Shown in pieces: positions 52,083 through 59,035 of a stretch of DNA of 64,000 bases (the first letter of the stretch is position 1; each line of letters opens with the position of its first letter). The translations under genes were made by a program, and so were the position numbers. This DNA is from UMGS1279 sp045536815. Lineage in GTDB: Bacteria > Bacillota > Clostridia > Oscillospirales > Acutalibacteraceae. The notes beneath the pieces were generated by a model. The model had not been told where the DNA came from and did not search any database. It saw only the letters and a program-made list of their open reading frames with translations. The stretch lies in assembly GCA_045536815.1 (NCBI GenBank), contig JAZSOH010000008.1, positions 13,173 to 77,172 of the forward strand, in the 5' to 3' direction.

Positions 52083-52334
52083 ATGAAATCAACAGGCATG
52101 GTGAGACCGGTCGATAATTTAGGCCGTGTAGTTATTCCGCGTGAAATACGTAAACAATTTGACATTGAAAACGGTGTTGATAGCTTCGAAATTTTTGTTG
52201 ATGACGACAAAATTATTCTTAGAAAATATCAACCAAGCTGTATTTTTTGTGGTGAAATGAAGGATACAGTTATTTATAATAATCACGTAGTTTGCAAGGC
52301 TTGTGCCGAAAATATGGCTGAGCTTGTTAAATAA
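52083..52334 (+). CDS. AbrB-family transition regulator with C-terminal zinc ribbon
   Basis: An 83-aa regulator. Residues 1-50 are the AbrB/SpoVT swapped-hairpin DNA-binding domain (MKSTGMVRPVDNLGRVVIPR, then FEIFVDDDKIILRKY). The tail contains C-x2-C, 14 residues, C-x2-C (CIFC...CKAC), a small zinc ribbon seen in many clostridial AbrB proteins. It should bind AT-rich DNA as a dimer or tetramer and act in stationary phase, biofilm or sporulation control; the targets are unknown. The promoter is near-consensus, so it is probably well expressed. Confidence 0.92.
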   Translation: MKSTGMVRPVDNLGRVVIPREIRKQFDIENGVDSFEIFVDDDKIILRKYQPSCIFCGEMKDTVIYNNHVVCKACAENMAELVK

Positions 52335-52338
52335 AAAT

Positions 52339-52381
52339 AAAACCGCTGTAAGACTTGTTTTAAGTCCTGCGGCGGTTTTTG
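52339..52381. terminator. bidirectional terminator (AbrB gene and the minus-strand cluster)
   Basis: AAACCGC and GCGGTTT arms, with inner GACTT/AAGTC pairs, are followed by TTTTTG on the plus strand and T-rich sequence on the minus strand. Confidence 0.85.
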
Positions 52382-52828
52382 TTATTTTGAACCGATTATT
52401 TCTTCTAAAATGTCAACTGCTTTTTCAACAAAAATAAGGCAAGGACGAGCTTTGTAGTTTTCTATATTTTCTTTTTGGGGTAGGGGATATTTTTTCTCGC
52501 CCAACTCTTTTAAAAGTTTTCGGCAAAGGTATGTATCATATTCATTTTTAAAGGCTTCACCCATTTCGCGAATTAGCGCGTAATGGGACTTTTTTTCTTC
52601 GGGCGAACAACCACTATCATAGCCAAACATTAAGCCCGCAACCATAAATGCGCCACTAAGCGCCCCACAAACCTCGCCTAAATGGCCCATTCCGCCACCA
52701 AAGGATGAAGAAATGAGGAATGAGGTTTTTTCGTCGAGCCCTGTGATATCACTAAAAGCGGCAATTACTGCTTGTGAGCAGTTAGCCCCGTTTAAAAATA
52801 AATTTCTTGCCTTTTCCTTTCGTGTCAT
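52382..52828 (-). CDS. C_GCAxxG_C_C family redox protein
   Basis: A 148-aa protein of the C_GCAxxG_C_C (putative redox-active) family. Conserved Cys lie in GANCSQAVIAAF, GEVCGALSGAFMVAGL, SGCSPEE, TYLCRKLLKE and ARPCLIFVEKAVDIL. Members probably form disulfides or bind metal, often near thioredoxin-like or metal-handling genes; the function is unproven. It is the last gene of a four-gene minus-strand cluster, 17 nt after the GTPase-like gene. Confidence 0.85.
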   Translation of the reverse strand: MTRKEKARNLFLNGANCSQAVIAAFSDITGLDEKTSFLISSSFGGGMGHLGEVCGALSGAFMVAGLMFGYDSGCSPEEKKSHYALIREMGEAFKNEYDTYLCRKLLKELGEKKYPLPQKENIENYKARPCLIFVEKAVDILEEIIGSK

Positions 52829-52845
52829 AGCTTTCTCCTAAAAAT

Positions 52846-53796
52846 TTAATAAAAGGTTACAACCTCTTCGGTCGGCGCAGAGGTTAGTGCAATATCTTCT
52901 AAGTGAAGAACAGGCCCAACCTTGCCGTAAATTCTATTATTTTCTAGCTTGATTTTTGCAGTTATAACCGCCCAATCGCGATTTTTAATGTTATCGAAGT
53001 TATTGCCAACTAGCATAAATCCTGCAAAAGAAATGTCATCAACACAACAGGTCATAACGTGGCGTCCAATAACAAGCTCGTTGTTTTTTAGCTGGCGGTT
53101 TTTTGCAATTACACATTTAAATTTAACTGTTTTTCCATTATAAAAATTAAGGTCTTCGGTAAGGTCGCGGTAAAAATAAGCGTAGTCTTTGTCGGCAATT
53201 TCAATAATGTTAGCCTCTTTGTCGAAGGGTAGCGGGTCTTCAATATCGTCATATTCAACATGCCCATCCATATATTCATACGCTATAGCGCACCTTGTGT
53301 TTATTCCCCTTACAAGCTTGTGGTAGGGCATTTTGTCCATTGTGATTTGGAACCTGTTAAAAACAACAAGTTCAGGAGCAGAAAGCTTGTCCGTAACCAA
53401 GTTACGCATATTATTATTGTAGTTTAAAATTGTGTTTGCATCGCAGAACATAAATTCTTGAGCAATTACAAAGTTTTTGGGCATTGCGCTAAAAAGCGAC
53501 TGCAATTTCCACATTCCGTTATATTCAAGCAAAACTCGTTTTGCAGAATGTTTTTTAACAAGAGAAGTAAGAAGCTCTTTATTTAAATCTTCTTCATTTT
53601 CTACTGTTTCAATAAAAACATTTTTTGAACAAAACTTTTCGGGCATATATTCTTCCAGACCCTCTTCACATACCAAAAGAAGAGTTCGCTCTCCTGTATC
53701 AAATCGCTCGTCTTCCATAGTTTCCTGAATAAATTTCGTTTTACCCGACTCTAAAAAACCTGTAAATAAATATATAGGAATATCCATTTTATTCAC
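52846..53796 (-). CDS. COG0523-like P-loop protein with YcgQ-like C-terminal domain
   Basis: A 316-aa protein. The N-terminal P-loop reads TGFLESGKTKFI (residues 12-22) as in CobW/COG0523 GTPases, but the CxCC metal-binding motif of that family is absent. The middle has VVFNRF in the place of the NKxD element. The C-terminal third (about 215-316: GRHVMTCCVDDISFAGFMLVG, then NRDWAVITAKIK and YGKVGPVLHLEDI) resembles the C-terminal domain of YcgQ/TIGR03943 proteins, where a CC-x-D motif and an OB-like fold occur. YcgQ with the permease YcgR is linked to zinc limitation in Bacillus. This domain match is from memory and moderate. It starts 3 nt after the upstream COG0523 gene, so the two are coupled. 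Confidence 0.75.
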   Translation of the reverse strand: MNKMDIPIYLFTGFLESGKTKFIQETMEDERFDTGERTLLLVCEEGLEEYMPEKFCSKNVFIETVENEEDLNKELLTSLVKKHSAKRVLLEYNGMWKLQSLFSAMPKNFVIAQEFMFCDANTILNYNNNMRNLVTDKLSAPELVVFNRFQITMDKMPYHKLVRGINTRCAIAYEYMDGHVEYDDIEDPLPFDKEANIIEIADKDYAYFYRDLTEDLNFYNGKTVKFKCVIAKNRQLKNNELVIGRHVMTCCVDDISFAGFMLVGNNFDNIKNRDWAVITAKIKLENNRIYGKVGPVLHLEDIALTSAPTEEVVTFY

Positions 53797-53799
53797 TCC

Positions 53800-54885
53800 T
53801 TAAAGGCCAAAAAGTTTGTTTATTGCGTCTTCGTTTAGGTTAGAGCCTATTACACATAGTCTTCCGATAACCGCCGCACTGCCAATTCTAACGTCAGCCT
53901 GTCCCGGAACGTAATCAAAATAAATAAATCCATCTAATGATTTAACATACCCCTTAGCCCTTAAAACAAGTCCATATTTTTTGGCGTCTTCAAGGCTTTC
54001 AAGAATATTCTCGATTTCTTCCTTTGTAAAGCTTTTTGCAGTTTCTTTGCCAAAGCTTGTAAACACTTCGTCTGCATGGTGATGCTCGCGATGGTGTCCG
54101 CATGAACACTCCTCGCCATCCTCGTGATGATGACCACAGCAGCATTCCTCTCCATGTTCGTGGTGATGCTCGTGCTCGTGATGGTGTCCGCAAGAACACT
54201 CCTCACTGTGCTCGTGATGGTGTTCGTGGTGATGATGGTGCTCGTGTGAATGGCAACCTTCACTAGTTTCTTTTAAAAGCTCGCTTAGGGCATCTTTGCC
54301 CTCCATGGCATTTAATATTTCCTCTCCACCAATTTGTGCAAGAGGTGTTGTAATAACTATAGCGCTGCTGTTTTTATCCTTAATAAGCGCTAAAGCTTCA
54401 TTTATCTTTTCTTCAGAAGCAATATCTGTTCTGCTCAAAACAATGCAGTTTGCATTTTCTATCTGGTTGCCGAAAAACTCTCCGAAGTTTTTCATATACA
54501 TTTTGCATTTTGCAGCGTCAACAACTGCGGTAGCGCTATTTAGTACTACTTCGCTTGACAAAACGCTTTGAACGGCACCAATTACGTCACTAAGTTTTCC
54601 TACACCCGAGGGCTCAATTAAAATTCTGTCGGATGAGAATTCTTTTAAAACCTTTTTAAGAGCTTCGCCAAAATCACCAACAAGACTGCAACAAATACAG
54701 CCCGAATTCATTTCGGTAATTTCTATCCCAGACTCTTTTAAAAAGCCGCCGTCGATACCAATTTCACCAAATTCATTCTCAATAAGAACAAGTTTTTCAC
54801 CCTTATAGCCTTCTGCGATAAGTTTTTTAATAAGGGTTGTTTTACCTGCCCCTAAAAAACCTGAAAAAATATCAATTTTAGTCAT
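53800..54885 (-). CDS. COG0523 metallochaperone GTPase with His/Cys-rich loop
   Basis: A 361-aa G3E GTPase of the CobW/COG0523 (YeiR/ZigA-like) group. P-loop GFLGAGKTT (9-17), the family metal motif C63-I-C-C66 in NSGCICCSL, and LIEPSGVGKLSDV. Residues about 210-271 form a metal-binding loop with 27 His and 8 Cys, including three copies of an EEC(S/C)CGHH(H/R)E unit. The C-terminal CobW_C domain (about 275-360) ends in DAINKLFGL. Such loops store or deliver zinc, nickel or cobalt. No Zur box or B12 gene is seen nearby, so the metal is unknown. It lies 15 nt after the ABC exporter. Confidence 0.92.
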   Translation of the reverse strand: MTKIDIFSGFLGAGKTTLIKKLIAEGYKGEKLVLIENEFGEIGIDGGFLKESGIEITEMNSGCICCSLVGDFGEALKKVLKEFSSDRILIEPSGVGKLSDVIGAVQSVLSSEVVLNSATAVVDAAKCKMYMKNFGEFFGNQIENANCIVLSRTDIASEEKINEALALIKDKNSSAIVITTPLAQIGGEEILNAMEGKDALSELLKETSEGCHSHEHHHHHEHHHEHSEECSCGHHHEHEHHHEHGEECCCGHHHEDGEECSCGHHREHHHADEVFTSFGKETAKSFTKEEIENILESLEDAKKYGLVLRAKGYVKSLDGFIYFDYVPGQADVRIGSAAVIGRLCVIGSNLNEDAINKLFGL

Positions 54886-54900
54886 AAAATCACACTTTCT

Positions 54901-56655
54901 TTAATTTTCTGTGTATAAATTATAAAGTTCAAAATAGGCGCCATTCAAATCCATAAGTTCCTTATGAGAGCCTTGTTCTAATATTTTGCCGTTATCAATA
55001 ACGTAAATTTTATCGGCATTTTTAATGGTTGTAAGGCGGTGGGCAATGGTTATTGTTGTTCGCCCCTTTGCGAGAAGCGAAAGGGATTTTTGAACAAGTC
55101 GCTCACTTTCGTTATCAAGAGCCGAGGTGGCCTCGTCAAGAATTAGTATGGGCGGATTTTTAAGAAAAACCCTGGCAATGCTTATGCGCTGTTTTTGTCC
55201 ACCCGAAAGCTTTACGCCGCGTTCGCCAACGTATGTGTCATACCCGTTTGGAAGAGATGAAATAAAATCATCGGCACCTGCAAGCTTGGCGGCCTTTATT
55301 ATTTCATCATCACTGGCCCCCGGTTTGCCATATGCGATATTTTCCTTAACCGTGCCAGAAAACAGGTAAACATCTTGTTGAACTATACCGATATTGTCTC
55401 TAAGAGATTTTAATGTAAAATCTTTTATGTCAGTTCCGTCGATTTTAATTCTACCGCTTTTTATATCATAAAACCTTGGAATAAGCGCCGAAATGGTTGT
55501 TTTGCCGCCACCCGAGGGGCCAACCAAAGCGACGTTTTCACCCGCTTTTATAGAAAGTGTTAAGTCGTTTAAAACTATTTTGTTTTCTTCACTATATTTG
55601 AAGCTAACATTTTCAAATGAAATGTCGCCCATAACGTTTTCTGCAGTTTTTGGTCTTTCACAGTTAGTGATTTTGGGCTCTTCTTCCATTATTTCAACAA
55701 ATCTTTCAATGCCGGTCATACCTCTTTGAAACTGCTCGGCAAACTCTACAATGCGGTGTATAGATGTAAGAAGGGTTGAAACGAAAAGTAAATATGCAAC
55801 AAGGTCGGCAGGGGAAATTTTGCCCTCTTTTAGAAAAAATGCACCTGCCACAACAACGATTATGTACATAAGCCCGTCAAAGAAACGGGTTGAGCTGTGG
55901 AATTGCCCCATGTATTTATAAACCTTGGATTTAATGTTTAAAAATCCTGTGTTGCCTTTTTCAAATTTTGCCTTTTCTATAGGCTCGTTTGCAAAGGATT
56001 TTACAACTCTTATCCCCAAAAGGCTATCTTCAACCTGAGAGTTAAGCTCTGCAACCTTTTTTCTGGATTCGCGAAAACCTGAACGCATTTTGCGGTTACC
56101 AATAGCAAGAACAATAGCCATAGGGGGTAAAATGGCGAAAATTATAAGGGTTAGCCAAACATTCATCGAGCAAAGAATAATGAATGATGCAACTATTTTA
56201 ATACCTGCAATAAAAAATTCTTCGGGACAGTGGTGCGCAAATTCGGTAACATCAAAAAGGTCGCTGGTAATACGGGACATAAGTGTACCGATTTTTGTTT
56301 CGTCATAGTAAGAAAATGAGAGCTTTTGCAGATGGTCAAACAGATCTCTTCTAAGGTCTGTTTCGATTTTTGTGCCCATAATATGACCATAAGAGGCCAT
56401 AAAGTAGTAAGCGGCGGTGTCGATAAGCCTTAAGACGATGTAAAGCACACCACATTTTATAATAAATTCTGCGGTGAGAGCCGCGATATTTGTGGTGGCT
56501 GCATCGGTTATCCCTCTAACAATAAGGGGCAAAACGAGTTCGCAAACCGTTGTTAGAGCGGCGCAAAAAAGGTCAAGCAACAATATCCAAATATACTTTT
56601 TATAGTAGGGGAGAAAATGCTTGATATTTGTTTTCAAACTTTTCGATTTTGACAT
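54901..56655 (-). CDS. ABC exporter, membrane and ATPase domains fused
   Basis: A 584-aa half-transporter of the MsbA/LmrA type that works as a dimer. The start is ATG 56655, with GAGG 8 nt upstream; the in-frame ATG at 56676 lies before that site. Six membrane helices span about residues 15-300. The ATPase domain (about 335-575) has GPSGGGKTT, IVQQDVYLFSGTVKENI, LSGGQKQRISIARVFLKNPPILILDEATSALD and the AHRLTTIKNAD switch. The substrate is not evident; drugs, lipids or peptides are usual. It is the first gene of the cluster with the metal-handling proteins. Confidence 0.93.
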   Translation of the reverse strand: MSKSKSLKTNIKHFLPYYKKYIWILLLDLFCAALTTVCELVLPLIVRGITDAATTNIAALTAEFIIKCGVLYIVLRLIDTAAYYFMASYGHIMGTKIETDLRRDLFDHLQKLSFSYYDETKIGTLMSRITSDLFDVTEFAHHCPEEFFIAGIKIVASFIILCSMNVWLTLIIFAILPPMAIVLAIGNRKMRSGFRESRKKVAELNSQVEDSLLGIRVVKSFANEPIEKAKFEKGNTGFLNIKSKVYKYMGQFHSSTRFFDGLMYIIVVVAGAFFLKEGKISPADLVAYLLFVSTLLTSIHRIVEFAEQFQRGMTGIERFVEIMEEEPKITNCERPKTAENVMGDISFENVSFKYSEENKIVLNDLTLSIKAGENVALVGPSGGGKTTISALIPRFYDIKSGRIKIDGTDIKDFTLKSLRDNIGIVQQDVYLFSGTVKENIAYGKPGASDDEIIKAAKLAGADDFISSLPNGYDTYVGERGVKLSGGQKQRISIARVFLKNPPILILDEATSALDNESERLVQKSLSLLAKGRTTITIAHRLTTIKNADKIYVIDNGKILEQGSHKELMDLNGAYFELYNLYTEN

Positions 56656-56766
56656 TAAACTAACCTCATTAAACATATTTTCTTAATTGTAACACATTTA
56701 AAAAATAAAATCTACAACTTGCAAAAAAAGTTTAAAAAATTCTTTATTTTTTATTAAAAAAAGGTG

Positions 56767-56795
56767 TTGACAAAGAAAGGGCGGGGTGGTATAAT
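56767..56795 (+). promoter_or_regulatory. promoter of tRNA-Leu
   Basis: A perfect TTGACA, 17-nt GC-rich spacer and TATAAT, 24 nt before the tRNA. A GC-rich segment follows the -35, unusual for this AT-rich DNA. Confidence 0.9.
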
Positions 56796-56819
56796 AACAT
56801 ACGTTGCGAAAAGATATAT

Positions 56820-56903
56820 GCGAGTGTGCTGGAATCGGCAGACAGGCACGTTTGAGGGGCGTGTGTCTTTGGCGTACGGGTTCAAGTCCCGTCACTCGCA
56901 CCA
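56820..56903 (+). tRNA. tRNA-Leu (anticodon GAG)
   Basis: The acceptor stem GCGAGTG pairs with CACTCGC, the discriminator is A and CCA is encoded. The anticodon arm CACGT/GCGTG holds loop TTGAGGG with GAG. A long variable arm (TGTCTTTGGCGTA) marks it as class II. The T-arm is ACGGGTTCAAGTCCCGT. Confidence 0.96.
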
Positions 56904-56907
56904 TGTT

Positions 56908-56948
56908 GAATGTTCATAACGGACTTGACCGTTATGAACATTCTTTTT
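56908..56948 (+). terminator. terminator of tRNA-Leu
   Basis: GAATGTTCATAACGG pairs perfectly with CCGTTATGAACATTC and is followed by TTTTTG. Confidence 0.93.
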
Positions 56949-57049
56949 GTTTTGAGAGAGGTTTGGGGTATTAGGGGATCCCTAACAAGTGTGGATATCC
57001 ATTCGCGATGCTTGTGAAGAAGAAACTATCAGCGATCAATTTCCTAATC

Positions 57050-57078
57050 TTGTTTTAAACTGTTAGATATGATATAAT
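57050..57078 (+). promoter_or_regulatory. promoter of the 560-aa gene
   Basis: TTGTTT, 17 nt, TATAAT, about 30 nt before the ATG. The preceding stretch 56950-57049 holds only a 15-nt palindrome TTAGGGGATCCCTAA and no gene. Confidence 0.7.
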
Positions 57079-57112
57079 TACATATATCAAATGGTTTATT
57101 GGGGCGCATATA

Positions 57113-58795
57113 ATGGATATTTCAAAATTAGGGATAAATCACATTGAATTATTTGGGCTTGCATACTCTGTAGCAAGAGAGGTTTTTGACGTCGAGCCGA
57201 TTAAAGCAACCGAAAGAATTCAGAGAAAGATAAGAAAATGGGTGAACAAAACATATGTTGAAGGCAACGACCTTCCTAAAAAAGTTTTGAACTTTATCGA
57301 CAAAACCAAGTGCGATTCTGAATTTATTGGATTTTTAGCTGAGTGTTCAAAACACATAGAAGAACACGGCACTTGGAAAAAACAACTTTTCGAGAAAGTG
57401 GCAATAGATTTTTCTGAGGATGTAAGGAAAGCTTTTATTCATTTGTTTGAAACAATGCAATATTGTGAAACAGTTGAAAAACAAGAGGACAAAGTTATAT
57501 TTACCCTTGATGAAACAGATTCATATAAAAGAAAATTAATATTGCATACGTGCAAGGAAACCCGTATCGAAAATTATGATTTATTCGGATTTGGTGATGC
57601 ACAAATTTTAAAAGAACCTAATAGTTATAAACTGATTTGTGTTGCCGAAAACTTTGAGAAGGAAACTTCTATTCCTATTAGTATCTTTTTCGAACAAGCA
57701 ACCGTCGAGATAGATATTTATCGTGCTGACCGCAGAGATTTTAATGATACTCCATGGGAATCTTTAGCGTTTATGGCATCTGATATTTTGGACAAAAACT
57801 ATTTAGGCGCGAAGTTTTTCAATCAAAAAGAAAAGGATTTAATGCCGCTATTAAAAGAGTTACGTGCATTATCCATTTGGGCGCCGCTTTATGATGAAGA
57901 AACACCCGATTTTAAAATTTTAAAACAGTATTTACAAAAATACAATGCAATCCATTTGGTCACGTTAATTGACAAGGCGGGAAAAAGAGAGAAAGGTAAA
58001 CTGGTTAATCCTTTGCTTTTTTCTCGTTTAACCAGCAAATTAAATGAGACAAGTTTTGAAAGTTTATGGCGTGAATTGTATGAGCTTGTGGTTGAAACAC
58101 AAGAGGGGTATACTGATAAAATTCTTTCTTACAATCAAACAAAATTAAATAAAATCAGATTGCAAATCGAGAAAAAATTTCACAATTTAGGCTATGAGGG
58201 CAGATACCCCACTTTTAGCAAAAAAGGCGCTATCAAAGGCATACGATTGGAAGAAAGTTATAACCAAAGCTACTTTGTTGGTGCAGAAAAGAATGTTGAA
58301 CATATCATAGAGTGTAGAGAATTTTTTAATTGTGATGTGCTAAATATTCAATTTATATGCGGAACTGCACTTTTGAAGAAAGGTGAAAGCATAACCGATA
58401 TTTATTCTTGCTGTTTTAATAAAAAAGGCCGTCGGTTATATAAGAAATTTTGTTGGGACGCAGAAGATACTGATGTCTTAGAGCAGTTTATAACAATAGC
58501 TACCAAAAAAGCTGAATGCACCAAACTCAACAAAAAAGAAAAGGAACTCCTTGGTAACGGCACGGTCTCTTGGCAATATTTCGTTTCAATGTTTATATTT
58601 GCAGGCGGATTATTTGCCGTTTTAATGACAACTGCCACGTTCTTGATATTATGCTTAGTAACCGCAATATTGGATGGGTTTAGTGGCATATTGGATATGA
58701 TTAAGCAAATGCCTTGTTGGTTATTCTTTGCAATTAGTTTTGTTGGTTTTGGCGGCGCAATGGCAATTATAGATGCGAAGGCAAAGATGAAATAA
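57113..58795 (+). CDS. DUF3878-like protein of unknown function with C-terminal membrane helices
   Basis: A 560-aa protein. I cannot assign a function. From memory its central part (PWESLAFMASDILDKNYLG, FNQKEKDLMPLLKELR, LRLEESYNQSYFVG-like stretch IRLEESYNQSYFVGAEKNV, CGTALLKKGESITDIYSC) resembles DUF3878, a Firmicutes family without known activity. Residues 1-480 are soluble and rich in helices with many charged residues. Two hydrophobic segments (about 487-515 and 530-552) lie at the C-terminus, so it is probably a cytoplasmic protein tail-anchored to the membrane. The ribosome binding site is weak (GGGGCG). It lies directly downstream of tRNA-Leu, in what looks like accessory DNA. Confidence 0.78.
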   Translation: MDISKLGINHIELFGLAYSVAREVFDVEPIKATERIQRKIRKWVNKTYVEGNDLPKKVLNFIDKTKCDSEFIGFLAECSKHIEEHGTWKKQLFEKVAIDFSEDVRKAFIHLFETMQYCETVEKQEDKVIFTLDETDSYKRKLILHTCKETRIENYDLFGFGDAQILKEPNSYKLICVAENFEKETSIPISIFFEQATVEIDIYRADRRDFNDTPWESLAFMASDILDKNYLGAKFFNQKEKDLMPLLKELRALSIWAPLYDEETPDFKILKQYLQKYNAIHLVTLIDKAGKREKGKLVNPLLFSRLTSKLNETSFESLWRELYELVVETQEGYTDKILSYNQTKLNKIRLQIEKKFHNLGYEGRYPTFSKKGAIKGIRLEESYNQSYFVGAEKNVEHIIECREFFNCDVLNIQFICGTALLKKGESITDIYSCCFNKKGRRLYKKFCWDAEDTDVLEQFITIATKKAECTKLNKKEKELLGNGTVSWQYFVSMFIFAGGLFAVLMTTATFLILCLVTAILDGFSGILDMIKQMPCWLFFAISFVGFGGAMAIIDAKAKMK

Positions 58796-58864
58796 AAAAG
58801 CGAATTGTTGATACACATGGTTGTTGTTCCAAATCCGTTAAGAACAACCGGACCATCTAAAAAA

Positions 58865-58910
58865 TGGCTGAAATCCTTTGTTTATAAGGACTTCAGCTAT
58901 TTTCTTTTTT
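58865..58910 (+). terminator. terminator of the 560-aa gene
   Basis: TGGCTGAAATCCTT pairs, with one interruption, with AAGGACTTCAGCTA and is followed by TTTTCTTTTTT. Confidence 0.85.
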
Positions 58911-58942
58911 GCAAAAAAGTGCAAGTTGGGGCTTATTAAGCT

Positions 58943-58990
58943 AAAAAACAACCGAAATCACTACTTTTGATAGTGGCTTCGGTTGTTTTA
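58943..58990 (-). terminator. terminator of the collagen-like/LRR gene
   Basis: On the minus strand AAAACAACCGAA pairs with TTCGGTTGTTTT, with a second inner stem CACTA/TAGTG, followed by TTTTTT. Confidence 0.9.
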
Positions 58991-59035
58991 AAAATTTTAA
59001 AGGTTAATAAACATTATTGGTTTATAACTCTCTAT

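Noticed and set aside
53961..54263. Overlapping minus-strand frames within the His-rich part of the COG0523 gene
   Set aside because: They arise from repetitive CAY/GAR codons read in other frames (Thr/Ser-rich), with no start signals.
56971..56985. Palindrome TTAGGGGATCCCTAA as an insertion-sequence end or restriction relic
   Set aside because: A single short palindrome without a partner repeat or transposase; no evidence for a mobile element.
58820..58855. Hairpin GGTTGTTGTTC...GAACAACC as a terminator
   Set aside because: No T-run follows on either strand; the real terminator of the upstream gene is the hairpin at 58865-58910.
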